From an uncultured Prevotellaceae bacterium (GTDB lineage: Bacteria; Bacteroidota; Bacteroidia; Bacteroidales; Bacteroidaceae), in the NCBI GenBank assembly GCA_947174945.1, contig CAMWKZ010000004.1:1-64000 (forward strand): a DNA stretch of 64,000 nt, written 5' to 3'. This document shows positions 1 to 9,318 of this stretch, piece by piece. Both the position numbers and the translations under genes were made by a program. Positions within the stretch are counted from its first letter, which is position 1. Every line of letters begins with the position of its first letter. Below the pieces are notes generated by a model. That model saw only the letters and a program-made list of their open reading frames with translations. It was not told where the DNA came from and ran no database searches.

Positions 1-1120
1 CCTTCTCGAAGCGGTTGTGGGTGATGATATTGTCGCCGAACACATCGACGTACTCCTGTATCATGGGCTTCAGGTACTTCACAAGCTCCTTTACGTTTTT
101 CACGAAATTGGGGTCGATGTCGTCCTGCAGTCCGCCTATCCTGTAATAGTTCTGAATCAGACGGCCACCCGTGGTCTCTTCCATGCAGTTGAGCACGTGT
201 TCACGGTCACGCATAGAATAGAGGAAAGCGGTCAGCGCACCCATATCCTGAGCACAGCAACCAACATACAACAGGTGAGAGTCCAGACGCTGCAACTCGT
301 CCATAATAGTACGAATATACTTGATGCGGTCGGTAAGCTCAACGCCCATACCCTCCTCGATAACGCCCACCAGAGCGTGGCGGTGCATCATGGCCGACAG
401 ATAGTTCAGACGGTCGGTCAAGGCCAACGTCTGCGGATAGGTCATCTGCTCGCACATCTTCTCAATACCACGGTGGATATAGCCCAGATGCGGGTAGACG
501 CGCTTAACGGTCTCACCGTCGAGCACGGTCTGCAAGCGAAGCACACCGTGGGTTGAGGGGTGCTGCGGACCAATGTTGATAACGTAGTCGTCCTGCGTGA
601 ACAGCTTGTTCTGCTTCGACTGCAAGTTGCCGTCCTTGTCAAGGTAATACTCCAGACCATAGTCAGGCTCTACGTCGTCGTCCAGTGTATAGTTGTCGTT
701 AAACTTCCAGTCCTTGCGGAAGGGGAATCCCTTGAAATCGCTACGCAAGAACAGGCGGCGCATATCGGGATGGCCAAGGAACACGATGCCATAAAAATCG
801 TAAACCTCGCGCTCCAGCAGGTCGGCTACACGCCAGATATTTGAAACGGTGGGAAGGTACGGAATCAGCTGGCCGTCGGTTGCGCCCGTTCCGTTGGCGG
901 CAATGCCGTCGCCGCACACCTGACTTTTAGCCAGCATCTTCACACTGCAACGCTCATGGGTGTTGCTGTTCTCCAGAATATAGATACAGCCAAGTCCTTC
1001 TTCTGCGCCGAAGTCCTCACCAACGATGGTAACAAGATAGTCAAAGTGCTTCTTGTCCTTCAGGTTCTGCATCTCCGAGGCGAACTTCCCAAAATCAAAT
1101 GATAAGAAATCCAGTTTCAT
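1..1120 (-). CDS. nuoCD: NADH-quinone oxidoreductase subunit C/D fusion (partial)
   Basis: This is the fused peripheral-arm subunit of complex I, which transfers electrons to quinone at the membrane. Only the first 373 codons are in the window; the gene runs off the left edge inside the NuoD part. The N-terminal NuoC region ends with the family signature around EREVYDFYGI and GHPDMRR (about residues 95-115). The NuoD part begins at NIGPQHPSTHGVLR and continues through PHLGYIHRGIEK. The ATG at 1118-1120 overlaps the nuoB stop as ATGA, so the two are probably translationally coupled. C-D fusion is common in Bacteroidetes, where complex I usually lacks NuoEFG. The identity is secure; whether the rest of the operon follows cannot be seen here. 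Confidence 0.95.
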   Translation of the reverse strand, partial: MKLDFLSFDFGKFASEMQNLKDKKHFDYLVTIVGEDFGAEEGLGCIYILENSNTHERCSVKMLAKSQVCGDGIAANGTGATDGQLIPYLPTVSNIWRVADLLEREVYDFYGIVFLGHPDMRRLFLRSDFKGFPFRKDWKFNDNYTLDDDVEPDYGLEYYLDKDGNLQSKQNKLFTQDDYVINIGPQHPSTHGVLRLQTVLDGETVKRVYPHLGYIHRGIEKMCEQMTYPQTLALTDRLNYLSAMMHRHALVGVIEEGMGVELTDRIKYIRTIMDELQRLDSHLLYVGCCAQDMGALTAFLYSMRDREHVLNCMEETTGGRLIQNYYRIGGLQDDIDPNFVKNVKELVKYLKPMIQEYVDVFGDNIITHNRFEK

Positions 1121-1833
1121 GCGTTCTCCTCCTTTTCCTTCTTAAGTTCGTCGACAAATTCCTGAGGCACATCCGTTACCACAATGGGCTCGCGTCTGTG
1201 GTCGCCCAGCTTTGAACGGAACGTCAGCTCCTCATTGGAAACGCCCAGAGCAGCCTCCTCACGGGTCTGCTTGTGGTTGACACCACCAAAGAACTTCTCA
1301 ATCTTCACCTTACGTTGCAACTGCATCATGCCGTACATGATAGCCTCCGGACGGGGAGGACAACCAGGGATGAACACGTCGACAGGCACAATCTCCTCGA
1401 TGCCCTTCACAACATGATAGCTCGACTTGAAGGGACCGCCACTGATAGCACAACCACCAACGGCAATGACATACTTCGGCTCAGCCATCTCGTCATACAA
1501 ACGCTTCAGGGCCGGGGCCATCTTGTGGGTAATCGTACCGGCACACATAATCAGGTCAGCCTGACGAGGGGAGTTACGAGTGACCTCGAAACCGAAACGG
1601 GCAAAGTCGTAACGAGAACAGCCACAGGCCATAAACTCGATACCACAGCACGAGGTGGCGAAGGTCAGCGACCACAACGAATTGGAGCGTCCCCAGTTGA
1701 TGAGCTGGTCGAGCGTGCCCGTCACCACATTGACACCACCCTCATGGAGCTCGTCAATAATCTTCTCCAGCGAGGCGTTGTCGTTCCACTCCTCGTAGGG
1801 AATACTCTTAATGTGAGGCTTTCTTACTTCCAT
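1117..1833 (-). CDS. nuoB: NADH-quinone oxidoreductase subunit B
   Basis: NuoB carries the N2 4Fe-4S cluster next to the quinone site of complex I. The ligand pattern is visible: adjacent cysteines in SCCGIEFMACG, then CAGTIT and the C-terminal IPGCPPRPEA motif. I chose the ATG at 1833, giving 238 residues starting MEVRKPH. The longer open frame to 1944 lies inside nuoA coding sequence and has no NuoB-like residues. The gene starts 10 bases before the nuoA stop ends and finishes in an ATGA overlap with nuoCD. The three genes therefore form one tightly packed operon. The C-terminus after about residue 180 is a charged extension (KELKKEKEENA-like end), which is frequent in this phylum. Confidence 0.97.
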   Translation of the reverse strand: MEVRKPHIKSIPYEEWNDNASLEKIIDELHEGGVNVVTGTLDQLINWGRSNSLWSLTFATSCCGIEFMACGCSRYDFARFGFEVTRNSPRQADLIMCAGTITHKMAPALKRLYDEMAEPKYVIAVGGCAISGGPFKSSYHVVKGIEEIVPVDVFIPGCPPRPEAIMYGMMQLQRKVKIEKFFGGVNHKQTREEAALGVSNEELTFRSKLGDHRREPIVVTDVPQEFVDELKKEKEENA

Positions 1834-2174
1834 TCCAAGTCTCCTTTCCGCCAGGCGTATGCCAGGCCTAACACCAGAACTACCATAAAGAAGCCGATTG
1901 ACAGCAGGGCCATTGCACCGAACTCCTTCACTACTACTGCCCACGGGTACAGGAACACTGTCTCCACGTCGAACATCAGGAACAAGATGGCAAACAAGTA
2001 GAATCCAACGCTAACAGGAAGCCAAGACGTGCCGTGAGTGGGAATACCACACTCGTAGGGTTCGCCTTTCACTTTGTTATAGGAACGCGGACCAATGAGC
2101 TTAGCCACGACGTAAGCTCCTGCCACCAATGTTACAGCCGTCAGCAAGACGGTAATTAACAAAGTAAAGTTCAT
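1824..2174 (-). CDS. nuoA: NADH-quinone oxidoreductase subunit A
   Basis: This 116-residue membrane subunit of complex I has three predicted transmembrane helices: near residues 4-26, in the VSVGFYLFAILFLMFDVE segment, and in the MALLSIGFFMVVLVLGLAYAW segment. The conserved loop with PYECGIP and the FLMFDVETVFLYPWA motif identify NuoA/NdhC. It is the first gene of the operon and overlaps nuoB. A TAnnTTTG box on the same strand lies about 45 bases upstream. There is nothing unusual about its length or sequence. Confidence 0.97.
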   Translation of the reverse strand: MNFTLLITVLLTAVTLVAGAYVVAKLIGPRSYNKVKGEPYECGIPTHGTSWLPVSVGFYLFAILFLMFDVETVFLYPWAVVVKEFGAMALLSIGFFMVVLVLGLAYAWRKGDLEWK

Positions 2175-2218
2175 ATAAAATTTATAATATTATAATTTAG
2201 TGTATGCTTAAGCGGCTG

Positions 2219-2226
2219 CAAAGGTA
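2219..2226 (-). promoter_or_regulatory. -7 box of the nuo operon promoter
   Basis: On the minus strand this reads TACCTTTG, matching the Bacteroidetes sigma-ABfr -7 consensus TAnnTTTG. The nuoA start is about 45 bases downstream, leaving a leader of about 40 nucleotides. The -33 TTTG element is not clear. Confidence 0.7.
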
Positions 2227-2269
2227 CGAAAAATATCCCAAAGACGAAGCATCTGCGTGGAAAATCTTA

Positions 2270-2306
2270 AAAAAAATAAAAGCCGCTACCCAAATGGGCA
2301 GCGGCT
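2270..2306 (-). terminator. Intrinsic terminator after the small HTH gene
   Basis: An 11-bp stem with a 4-base loop spans 2281-2306 (arms AGCCGCTGCCC and GGGTAGCGGCT on the minus strand). The one imperfect position is a G-U pair in minus-strand RNA. A run of T follows on the minus strand. It sits just past the stop at 2315, so it terminates the HTH gene. Confidence 0.85.
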
Positions 2307-2314
2307 TAAATTAT

Positions 2315-2524
2315 TTACTTTTTGGGGAACGCCTCTTCAGACAGTTCCTTAAAGAAGTCATGCTCAAGAATAACACTAATCCGCATCAGCAGACGTGCAT
2401 CCAAACTCTTGCGCTTGAAAATGTTATAGACATTTGTGCGCTCACAAGGGATTTGCATGGCCAGCCAAGCCGCAGACTTCCCTTGCTTCCTGAGAATCTC
2501 TTCAATGTGCTTACCTATATTCAT
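2315..2524 (-). CDS. Small HTH (Cro/C1-like) DNA-binding protein
   Basis: This 69-residue protein is mostly a single helix-turn-helix. The segment SAAWLAMQIPCERTNVYNIFKRKSLDARLLMRIS, seen at about residues 17-50, has the spacing of an XRE/Cro-type HTH with a recognition helix around TNVYNIF. Related stand-alone short HTH proteins are common in Bacteroidales, with unknown targets. It is monocistronic: its own TATCTTTG box lies at 2572-2579 and a strong terminator follows it. There is no toxin-like partner next to it, so an antitoxin role is not supported. What it regulates cannot be told from the sequence. Confidence 0.8.
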   Translation of the reverse strand: MNIGKHIEEILRKQGKSAAWLAMQIPCERTNVYNIFKRKSLDARLLMRISVILEHDFFKELSEEAFPKK

Positions 2525-2571
2525 ATCGTTCAGCCTTTACTTGGTTCCTAAATAATTTACCTTCACGGCTG

Positions 2572-2579
2572 CAAAGATA
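2572..2579 (-). promoter_or_regulatory. -7 box of the small HTH gene
   Basis: The minus strand reads TATCTTTG, a full match to TAnnTTTG. It is about 48 bases upstream of the ATG at 2524, giving a predicted leader of roughly 40 nucleotides. Confidence 0.65.
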
Positions 2580-2633
2580 TGAAATAAATCTCAATATATC
2601 AGCACTTTATTGTAGAAATTATTTGTCCGATAT

Positions 2634-4139
2634 TCAATCAAATCGCAAAGCACTGCCTACACAGGCATTTGGCTGTTGAACCCGTATCAACGAACAGACC
2701 GTTGGGGCTATATCCGTGATGTGGACTTCCGTTGAGCACGCACCGTGGGGGACGTTCCATCCGTAGAACAACAAAGGAATGTGGGAATCGGAGGGGAGCC
2801 ACGCACCGTGGGCGGTTCCTACGGGCGACTGCCACGAGCCTGACTCGTAGTAGCCCGGCTCTGTGCAGACGATGATGTCGCCTGAGCGGTGGAAGTTGTA
2901 ACCCAGCAGAATCTTGTCGCGCAGGACAGCGGGGATGGGAGCCGTGGCGGCCTTCTCATAGTCGACGACAAACGAGACGTGCGGGCGATGGCGCAGATAC
3001 TCAATAGCCACGTCTTTCACGCGCTGCAGGTCAAGCCCTTGGGCGGCGATGGCGTCATGGTTGAAGAACAGACGATTGTCGAGGATGTCCAGCAGCACTT
3101 TCTTCGTGTTGCCCAGTTTCGAGGCGATATGCTTCTCCACATCGGCGGCCAGTTTCTCCACGTCCCACTCACCGCCCTTCAGCTTGTGGTCTTTCAGGAA
3201 CTGGTGGTTATGGGGAGCACCGTGGTCGGCTGTCAGGAAGGCAAGATAGTTGCCCTTGCCCACCTTGGCATCCAGCGTGCTGAAAAGACGGGCCAGGTCT
3301 TTGTCCAGCTCCATGTAGGCTTCGTCGGTGCGCTCACCTCGGGTGCCCCACTTATGGCCGATGACATCGGTTTGAGAATAGCTGACGCAGAGCATATCCG
3401 TCTCGTTGCCCAGTCCCAGTTGCTCGCCGTCAATGGCTGCAATGGCCATGTCGGTGGTAATGTGGCCCGTCAGCGGATAGAGGCCAACGTCCTTGCCCAC
3501 CTTCTTAAACTCCTTGTTCTTAGCCAGTTCCTTGTTGTAGTCCTTCACCCACTGGGGCAGGTCGTTCATGTAATAGGTGCTGGTGATAAACTGGCGGTTC
3601 TTCGTGTCCAGCCAGAAGGCGGCATTGGCCGAATGGCCAGCAGGCAGGATGGCGGCACGGTCTTTATACGATATGCCGACCACCTTCGAGCGGAAGTCGG
3701 TGTGCAGTCGCAGCTGGTCGCCAATGGTGGTTGCCAGCAGGTTGGTCGGCGACCTCTGCCCCGACTTCATATTGTCAGAGCCAACGGGTGTCACGGTGCT
3801 GTCGGCGCAGCAGTTCAGGCCGCGTCCGTCAATATAGAAGTAGTTGCCACAGATACCGTGGAAAGCGGGCGTCGTGCCTGTATAGGCCGAAGTGTGGCCG
3901 ATAGACGTGACGGTGGGCACATAGTTAATCAGGCAGTTGTTAAACGAGTAGCCGTTGTCCAGCAACCGACGGAAACCGCCCTCGCCAAACTGGTCATAGT
4001 ATCGTGAAAGATAGTCCCAGCGCATCTGGTCTACCACGATACCCACTACGAGCTTCGGACGCTCGTTGAACTTGCCTTGTGCCGAGAGCTGTGCCATACA
4101 GCCCATCAGCACGGCTAATAATACAAATAGTCTCTTCAT
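2634..4139 (-). CDS. PafA-like alkaline phosphatase (nucleotide pyrophosphatase/phosphodiesterase fold)
   Basis: This secreted 501-residue enzyme belongs to the alkaline phosphatase superfamily and probably releases phosphate from monoesters in the periplasm. The start at 4139 gives a clear signal peptide (MKRLFVLLAVLMGCMAQLSAQ). Metal-site motifs follow the family order: VVGIVVDQMRWDY near the N-terminus with the first metal Asp; VPTVTSIGHTSAYTG, whose threonine region carries the nucleophile, followed by PAFHGI; then YSQTDVIGHKWG; and FLTADHGAPHN with the C-terminal metal ligands. The Flavobacterium/Elizabethkingia PafA family, which is phosphate-insensitive, has this arrangement and length. 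Its own promoter box is at 4176-4183. A phosphodiesterase role cannot be excluded from sequence alone. Confidence 0.88.
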   Translation of the reverse strand: MKRLFVLLAVLMGCMAQLSAQGKFNERPKLVVGIVVDQMRWDYLSRYYDQFGEGGFRRLLDNGYSFNNCLINYVPTVTSIGHTSAYTGTTPAFHGICGNYFYIDGRGLNCCADSTVTPVGSDNMKSGQRSPTNLLATTIGDQLRLHTDFRSKVVGISYKDRAAILPAGHSANAAFWLDTKNRQFITSTYYMNDLPQWVKDYNKELAKNKEFKKVGKDVGLYPLTGHITTDMAIAAIDGEQLGLGNETDMLCVSYSQTDVIGHKWGTRGERTDEAYMELDKDLARLFSTLDAKVGKGNYLAFLTADHGAPHNHQFLKDHKLKGGEWDVEKLAADVEKHIASKLGNTKKVLLDILDNRLFFNHDAIAAQGLDLQRVKDVAIEYLRHRPHVSFVVDYEKAATAPIPAVLRDKILLGYNFHRSGDIIVCTEPGYYESGSWQSPVGTAHGAWLPSDSHIPLLFYGWNVPHGACSTEVHITDIAPTVCSLIRVQQPNACVGSALRFD

Positions 4140-4175
4140 TGCGTAATCTGTGTTTATGAGTGTTTGATTGAATGG

Positions 4176-4183
4176 CAAAGGTA
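4176..4183 (-). promoter_or_regulatory. -7 box of the alkaline phosphatase gene
   Basis: The minus strand reads TACCTTTG, about 37 bases upstream of the ATG at 4139. It is a full match to the Bacteroidetes -7 consensus. Confidence 0.7.
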
Positions 4184-4248
4184 CGAAAAAACGGGCAAAA
4201 ATCCAAATTTTGCCTACACTAAAAACGGTAAGGCCCGTTCCCTCTCTC

Positions 4249-4336
4249 GGAAGGAACGGGTCTTACCCGTGGAAAGAACGGTTCTTACTGCCGGAAAGAA
4301 CGGCTCCTTCCGAGGGAAAGAACGGCTCTTACTCAG
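4249..4336. repeat. 22-bp tandem array (GGAAAGAACGG type)
   Basis: Four head-to-tail units of exactly 22 bases begin at 4249, 4271, 4293 and 4315, each starting GGAA(A/G)GAACGG. A truncated fifth unit leads into the 3' end of the epimerase gene. The second unit contains the dyad AAGAAC-G-GTTCTT. A short inverted copy (CCCGTTCC at 4234-4241) precedes the array. It lies between the phosphatase promoter and the mannan operon end. The same unit type recurs at 10807. Function unknown. Confidence 0.9.
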
Positions 4337-4347
4337 GGAGGAGCGGT

Positions 4348-5571
4348 TTACATCGCCTCCACCCTCTCTATGATTTCCAGACACATACGGGTGTTGTGAT
4401 AGGGACACTTCCAGAAACCAGCCTTGTCGTCCCTTGTGTTCAGCGTTCCGTCAGGGTGGCGGCTCCAGTGCCATTCGCCGTTCTCCCAGTCAATCAGCTG
4501 CGTCTTGATGTAATGCCAGCAGCGCACGGCCTTGTCCAAGGCACTTTCGTCGCCAAAGTGCTGGTAGATATTGAACCAGCCCACGACGTTCTCAGCCTGT
4601 ACCCACCAGTGCAGGTCGTCGTCCACACGCCCCGTGTCAAGGTTGGCCTCATGAATCATCGAACCGTCAGGGCGCAGACCTTTCTCACTGGCTTTGGCCA
4701 CCATGCGCACTATAGGCTCCACTTGCCGAAGCACCTCCGCATCGCCCAGCACCAAGGCAGCCTCGTGCATGAGCCACGAACACTCGATGTCGTGCCCATA
4801 GCTCTCCAGCCTGCCAGCCTCGCGCGTCCAGTCCATATCGAAGAAGAGGTCAAGGTGGTGGGTTTCAGGATTCAGTATCTTGTCTGTGAAAATGCCTATC
4901 ATGTTGCGAAGAGCAGCCTCCACCTTCATCACTCGGTCGCAAGGCACTGGGCTGAAAGAGCGAAGCGTGCGCAACAGGTTGGCGTATGGCTCGATAATGT
5001 GCAGATGGGTGTTCTGTGACTTGGGATAGTTGGCATCCAGCTCCGACAGGCGCATATCGGCAATAGGCTGCCAGTCGCGCGTCAGGGCCTCGATATAGCC
5101 ATTATGCTCGTGGTCAAGTGCGTGCTCCTCAATGCAGTCAAACAACTGGAGGGCATAGCCTAACGCTTCTTCGTCGCCAGTGGCACGGGCGTACTCCGAC
5201 AGCCCGTAGATGACAAAGCCTATGGCATAGAACTGCTTCTTGGCATCCAACGGCTGGCCCTTGTGGTCAAGGCTCCAGTAGGCACCGCCATACTCCTTGT
5301 CAATAAAATGGCTGATGATGTACTCTTTGGCGCGGGTCGCCATTTCCAGATACGCCGGTTTCCGCAGCACCCGATAGGCTGCCGAAAACGACCACAGGAT
5401 ACGGCCATTGAGGACGGCCCCCTTCTCGGCATCCCTGTGCAGCACCCCTTGGCCATCAATACGACCGTAGAAGCCGCCGTTCTCGCAGTCAACCATCTGA
5501 GCCATCCAAAAGCGCAGGATGTTGTTCTCGACAACATCCTGCATCTCGTTTCTCAATACGCTTATATCCAT
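4348..5571 (-). CDS. AGE-family epimerase, probable mannobiose (cellobiose) 2-epimerase
   Basis: This cytoplasmic protein of 407 residues has the (alpha/alpha)6-barrel pattern of N-acylglucosamine/cellobiose 2-epimerases. The N-terminus (ILRFWMAQMVDCENGGFYG) and the motifs GRILWSFS, RAKEYIISHF, WLMHEAALVLG and WHWSRHPDG match cellobiose 2-epimerases. Its neighbours fix the likely substrate: a GPH symporter, a GH130 phosphorylase and a mannanase. In Bacteroides and Ruminococcus the same set converts beta-1,4-mannobiose to mannosyl-glucose before phosphorolysis. I infer that reaction here. I chose the ATG at 5571, two bases before the symporter stop; an ATG at 5589 would give a short overlapping extension. 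It is the last gene of the minus operon. Confidence 0.88.
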   Translation of the reverse strand: MDISVLRNEMQDVVENNILRFWMAQMVDCENGGFYGRIDGQGVLHRDAEKGAVLNGRILWSFSAAYRVLRKPAYLEMATRAKEYIISHFIDKEYGGAYWSLDHKGQPLDAKKQFYAIGFVIYGLSEYARATGDEEALGYALQLFDCIEEHALDHEHNGYIEALTRDWQPIADMRLSELDANYPKSQNTHLHIIEPYANLLRTLRSFSPVPCDRVMKVEAALRNMIGIFTDKILNPETHHLDLFFDMDWTREAGRLESYGHDIECSWLMHEAALVLGDAEVLRQVEPIVRMVAKASEKGLRPDGSMIHEANLDTGRVDDDLHWWVQAENVVGWFNIYQHFGDESALDKAVRCWHYIKTQLIDWENGEWHWSRHPDGTLNTRDDKAGFWKCPYHNTRMCLEIIERVEAM

Positions 5572-5572
5572 A

Positions 5573-6967
5573 TCAGTCCTCAATGGCACGTACTTTCTTT
5601 AGTTCCGCATTAATCTCGGTTATACGCTCGGTGGTCAGCGGATAGAACCATACGACGCAAATAGCCAGCAGGGCCACACAAGCCGGTATGAAGCTCATCA
5701 GCCAGCGCAGGCAGGCCAGTGCGCTCTCAGGCTGGACGACGTTGCCTTGTGCCAGCACCTCAGGGTCGGTAATATAGCCGAAACCGCTGAGCAGCCACAG
5801 CACGGCTGCACCGCCAATCGCACCGCCAAACTTCTGAGCCATTGACGAACTGGAGAATATCAGTCCCGTAGAAGCGGTCTTGAACTGCAACTCAGCATAG
5901 TCGCTGACATCGGCATACATCGACCATACCAGTGGCGACATGATACCCGTCAGGACGGAAATCAGAATCTGGAACACCAACATGAGCCAATAGCCCGTCG
6001 GCGTGCTAGGAATAAAGAAGAACAGCACGCTCAACACCACCAGCGAGGCGTTCACCAGAATAAAGGTGGTCTTCTTGCCCAGCCTATTGGAAATAGGTAC
6101 ACACGAAGCCACGCCCACCATGTTGCTCACCTCGCCTACCCCTAAGAACAGGCCGGCATAGAAGGCAAACATCAGGCCAAAGAACACCAGACTAACGTCA
6201 GAGCCGATTATGTCCTGGAAGAAGTAGGCCACCGTGGCACCACGCACGGTGTTAAACAGGTTGAAGCACAGGGCTGCGCCAATCAGCAGCCACCACGGAC
6301 GGTTCGAGAGCAGAGCCTTGAAGTCGCTGCCCACCGATACCGTCGACACGGTCTTCAGGTGCTCCTTCGTCATGGCAAAGCAGAGCAGGAACATCACGAA
6401 GCAGGCCGCGGCAATGACCACCATCGCCCAGAACCAGCCGACCGACGTGTTGTAGCCGCCCAGCATATTGGCAAGCGGTTCCCAGAGGAACAGCGAAATG
6501 AACGAGCCGCCATAGGCAAAGAACATACGGAACGACGAAAACACAGTCTTCTCGTTGGAATCGTCGGTCATTACGCCCAGCATAGCCCCGTAGGGCACAT
6601 TGATGCCTGTATAGACGGTCATCATCAAAATGTAAGTGACATAGGCCCATACCAGCTTGCCGCCATACTCCAAGTCGGGCGTGGTAAACAGCAGAATGCC
6701 GCAGATACTAAAGAACGGAGCCACCCACAACAGGTAGGGGCGATACTTTCCCCACTTCGTCTGCGTGCGGTCAGAGATAACGCCCATCATGGGGTCACTG
6801 ACAGCGTCCCAGATGCGCGTCACCAGCACCAGCACGCCCGCATCGACGAGCGACAGGCCAAAGATGTTACTGTAGAAGAACGGCAGGTAGTAAGAGAATA
6901 TCTTCCAGAACATACTGGACGACATATCACCAAAGCCGTAGCCGATTTTTTCCTTTAAATTAGTCAT
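5573..6967 (-). CDS. GPH-family sugar:cation symporter, probable mannobiose importer
   Basis: This inner-membrane transporter of 464 residues has about twelve predicted membrane spans. The N-terminal stretch [15 protein letters not shown] and the loop [32 protein letters not shown], broken here into its DPMMG and TKWGKYRP motifs, are hallmarks of the glycoside-pentoside-hexuronide (GPH) family. It sits between the GH130 phosphorylase (ATGA overlap at 6964-6967) and the epimerase. It should therefore move the disaccharide product of periplasmic mannanase into the cytoplasm with Na+ or H+. The disaccharide specificity is inferred from context only. Confidence 0.9.
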   Translation of the reverse strand: MTNLKEKIGYGFGDMSSSMFWKIFSYYLPFFYSNIFGLSLVDAGVLVLVTRIWDAVSDPMMGVISDRTQTKWGKYRPYLLWVAPFFSICGILLFTTPDLEYGGKLVWAYVTYILMMTVYTGINVPYGAMLGVMTDDSNEKTVFSSFRMFFAYGGSFISLFLWEPLANMLGGYNTSVGWFWAMVVIAAACFVMFLLCFAMTKEHLKTVSTVSVGSDFKALLSNRPWWLLIGAALCFNLFNTVRGATVAYFFQDIIGSDVSLVFFGLMFAFYAGLFLGVGEVSNMVGVASCVPISNRLGKKTTFILVNASLVVLSVLFFFIPSTPTGYWLMLVFQILISVLTGIMSPLVWSMYADVSDYAELQFKTASTGLIFSSSSMAQKFGGAIGGAAVLWLLSGFGYITDPEVLAQGNVVQPESALACLRWLMSFIPACVALLAICVVWFYPLTTERITEINAELKKVRAIED

Positions 6968-8127
6968 AGGGCTTTATTTTTTGCAATCAGTTTCTTAATG
7001 GTCGCAACCGAGGCTGCCGTGCGGAGCCCGTCCTCCGGCGTGTTCATGCAGTAGTCGACAAGCCGGTCAATGGTCGACGTTGCCACGTGCATACGCGTGT
7101 CAGCCGAGGCATAGTAGATAAACACCTTGCCGTCCTCGTCGGCAATCCAGCCGTTGGCAAAGGCCACGTTCATCACGTCGCCCAAATACTCGTCCTTCTC
7201 AGGCACGAGGAAGAACCCGCCCGGCTGGGCAATCACCCGTGTGGGGTCGTCCAGTGCCGTCATGTACATATAGAGCACATAGCGCAGGCCGTCTGCCGTG
7301 CCCCTCACGCCGTGAGCCAGATGCAGCCACCCCTTGGCGGTCTTGATGGGGTGCGGGCCTTCGCCGTTCTTCACCTCCGTAATGGTGTGGTAGTGGCGAG
7401 CGTTGATGATTTTCTCCTCCTTGATTTCGGCGTGAGTGATGTCGTCCACCAGTGCCCAGCCAATGCCGCCGCCACTGCCCGTGTCGATAAAGCCGTCCTG
7501 CGGACGGGTGTAGAAGGCGTACTTCCCATCTACGAACTCAGGATGCAGCACGACGTTCCGCTGCTGCGACTTCGTTTTCAGGTCTGGCAACCGCTCCCAC
7601 GTCCTGAGGTCCTTGGTGCGGGCAATGCCTGCCGTAGCCGTAGCTGCCGAGAGGTTGCCCGGCTGCGTGTCGTCATGCCGCTCTGCACAGAACACCCCGT
7701 AAATCCAGCCATCCTCGTGCTTGGTGAGGCGCATATCGTAGACGTTGGTAGCCGGCACGACATCATCAGGCATCGTAATCGGTTCGTCCCAGAAACGGAA
7801 GTTATCCACACCGTTAGGACTCTCGGCCACAGCGAAGAACGACTTACGGTCGGCCCCTTCAACGCGCACCACCAGCACATACTTATCCCCCCACTTGATA
7901 GCCCCGGAGTTCAGCGTGGCATTCATCATGATGCGCTGCATGAGATAGGGGTTATCCTTCTCACAGAAGTCGTAACGCCACTCCAGCGGTGTGTGCTCGG
8001 CAGTCAGAATGGGGTTCTTCCACTTCTCGTAAATGCCGTTGCCCCACTCCACTGGTTCATTCTTGCGCGCTAGCAGCTCCTCGTGGTGAGCCCGCAACGC
8101 ATTTACTCTCTCTTGAAATGTATTCAT
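6964..8127 (-). CDS. GH130 4-O-beta-D-mannosyl-D-glucose phosphorylase
   Basis: This cytoplasmic phosphorylase of 387 residues belongs to glycoside hydrolase family 130. It should split beta-1,4-mannosyl-glucose with phosphate to mannose-1-phosphate and glucose. The five-bladed propeller pattern is visible in repeats such as [40 protein letters not shown] and [16 protein letters not shown]. The N-terminus ([20 protein letters not shown]) closely resembles the mannosyl-glucose phosphorylase subgroup. It has no signal peptide, as expected. It ends in an ATGA overlap with the symporter. Together with the epimerase it forms the known intracellular mannobiose route. Confidence 0.92.
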   Translation of the reverse strand: MNTFQERVNALRAHHEELLARKNEPVEWGNGIYEKWKNPILTAEHTPLEWRYDFCEKDNPYLMQRIMMNATLNSGAIKWGDKYVLVVRVEGADRKSFFAVAESPNGVDNFRFWDEPITMPDDVVPATNVYDMRLTKHEDGWIYGVFCAERHDDTQPGNLSAATATAGIARTKDLRTWERLPDLKTKSQQRNVVLHPEFVDGKYAFYTRPQDGFIDTGSGGGIGWALVDDITHAEIKEEKIINARHYHTITEVKNGEGPHPIKTAKGWLHLAHGVRGTADGLRYVLYMYMTALDDPTRVIAQPGGFFLVPEKDEYLGDVMNVAFANGWIADEDGKVFIYYASADTRMHVATSTIDRLVDYCMNTPEDGLRTAASVATIKKLIAKNKAL

Positions 8128-8181
8128 CTTACTTTGTTTAATATGACCCAGACAACTCAGAAAGGGTTGCCGTGGCAGTCG

Positions 8182-9297
8182 TTATTGGTTAATATCCTTC
8201 AGGAACAAGGTCTTGTCGGCCTTGTAAAAGTCGCGGAAATAAGGAGCGTCGGGCTTCGAGGGCGACGGGCCAAACCACTCCTCCTTGTAGTTACGCCACA
8301 CCAGCAGGTAGCTGATGGGGTGCTTGTCGACGACGGGCTGCAGCGTTGAAGTCCACCATGTCGGGTCGGTCAGGTTCTTCAGACCGCACTCCGTCAGCGC
8401 AGCCACCTTGCCGTGCTCTTTGGCAAACAGGCACAGCATTTGCAGGTTCTGCTCCAACTGCGCCACAAAGTCCTCCTTGGTGCCCCACTGATAGCCGTCG
8501 ATGCCTACCATGCTGACGCGCTCGTCGCCCGGATAGCGCTCCAGAAACTTCTCCTGTGTCAGGTCGGCAGCCATGCCCGGCGAGTAAGCCCACAGCAGAT
8601 TGGTGAAGCCGTCGGCGTTCAGTTTGTCCTGCACCATATTCCATAGCGCCTTATACTCTTCTGCCGTGCAGAGCTTTTCGCCCCACCAGAACCACGAACC
8701 CGTGTTCTCGTGCCAAGGACGGAAGATGACAGGCACCTTCTTACCGTCTGCCGTCTGCAACGTGGCCAAGAAGTCAGACAGGCGCTGGAGCCATATCTGG
8801 AACTTAGCGTGCTGCGAACCACCGGGCAACAGGCTCTTGACGACCGTAGAGTCCGTGGTGTCCCACGCCGTGCCTGCCGGGAACTGCTGACCCGCCAGCC
8901 CGCCACCGTCAACCGTGGTAACAGGGTTGCGCGGATGCCAGCTCAGCGTCACGATGCCACCGCGCTCGTGGTGGGCAATCACTTCCTCGGTAATGCGGGT
9001 GAACGGCACGCTGTCGAGACTCTTCGCGTCGCCCATTTCAACACCGCCCAACTCGAAGCCCATCACGGCAGGATAGTCGCCGCACACGTTCTTCACGTCG
9101 CTCGAATCCCTGTCATACGCCCATGTCAGTCCGTACATAGGGTCGTCCTGATGGCCAAACATATAGCCCTTCTGTTGCAGACGCTGCAGCCGTTCCATCA
9201 GCTGCTCACTCTCGGTTTTCTCAACTACGGTCTTCTGACCACAGGCAGCCATCACGACGGCTACACCTATTATATATATATGTCGCACTTTAAGCAT
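8182..9297 (-). CDS. GH26 beta-mannanase, lipoprotein
   Basis: This family 26 glycoside hydrolase of 371 residues cleaves beta-1,4-mannan chains. The N-terminus is a lipoprotein signal with the lipobox cysteine at residue 19 (VVMAACGQ). The acid/base glutamate lies in RPWHENTG near residue 195 and the nucleophile in ALTECG near residue 302, followed by the substrate-site VWRNY. Other landmarks are GHQDDPMYG, a GH26 start, and SWHPRNP. Similar Bacteroides enzymes release mannobiose from chain ends, and such lipoproteins can face the periplasm or the surface. Without acidic export-signal residues right after the cysteine, I favour the periplasm. It lies 54 bases upstream of the GH130 gene in the same operon. 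Confidence 0.92.
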   Translation of the reverse strand: MLKVRHIYIIGVAVVMAACGQKTVVEKTESEQLMERLQRLQQKGYMFGHQDDPMYGLTWAYDRDSSDVKNVCGDYPAVMGFELGGVEMGDAKSLDSVPFTRITEEVIAHHERGGIVTLSWHPRNPVTTVDGGGLAGQQFPAGTAWDTTDSTVVKSLLPGGSQHAKFQIWLQRLSDFLATLQTADGKKVPVIFRPWHENTGSWFWWGEKLCTAEEYKALWNMVQDKLNADGFTNLLWAYSPGMAADLTQEKFLERYPGDERVSMVGIDGYQWGTKEDFVAQLEQNLQMLCLFAKEHGKVAALTECGLKNLTDPTWWTSTLQPVVDKHPISYLLVWRNYKEEWFGPSPSKPDAPYFRDFYKADKTLFLKDINQ

Positions 9298-9318
9298 TGA
9301 ACCTAATAATTAACGTGA

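Noticed and set aside
2889..4007. A 372-codon open frame antisense to the alkaline phosphatase
   Set aside because: It lies wholly inside a gene with a signal peptide and metal-site motifs on the other strand; no promoter or domain supports it.
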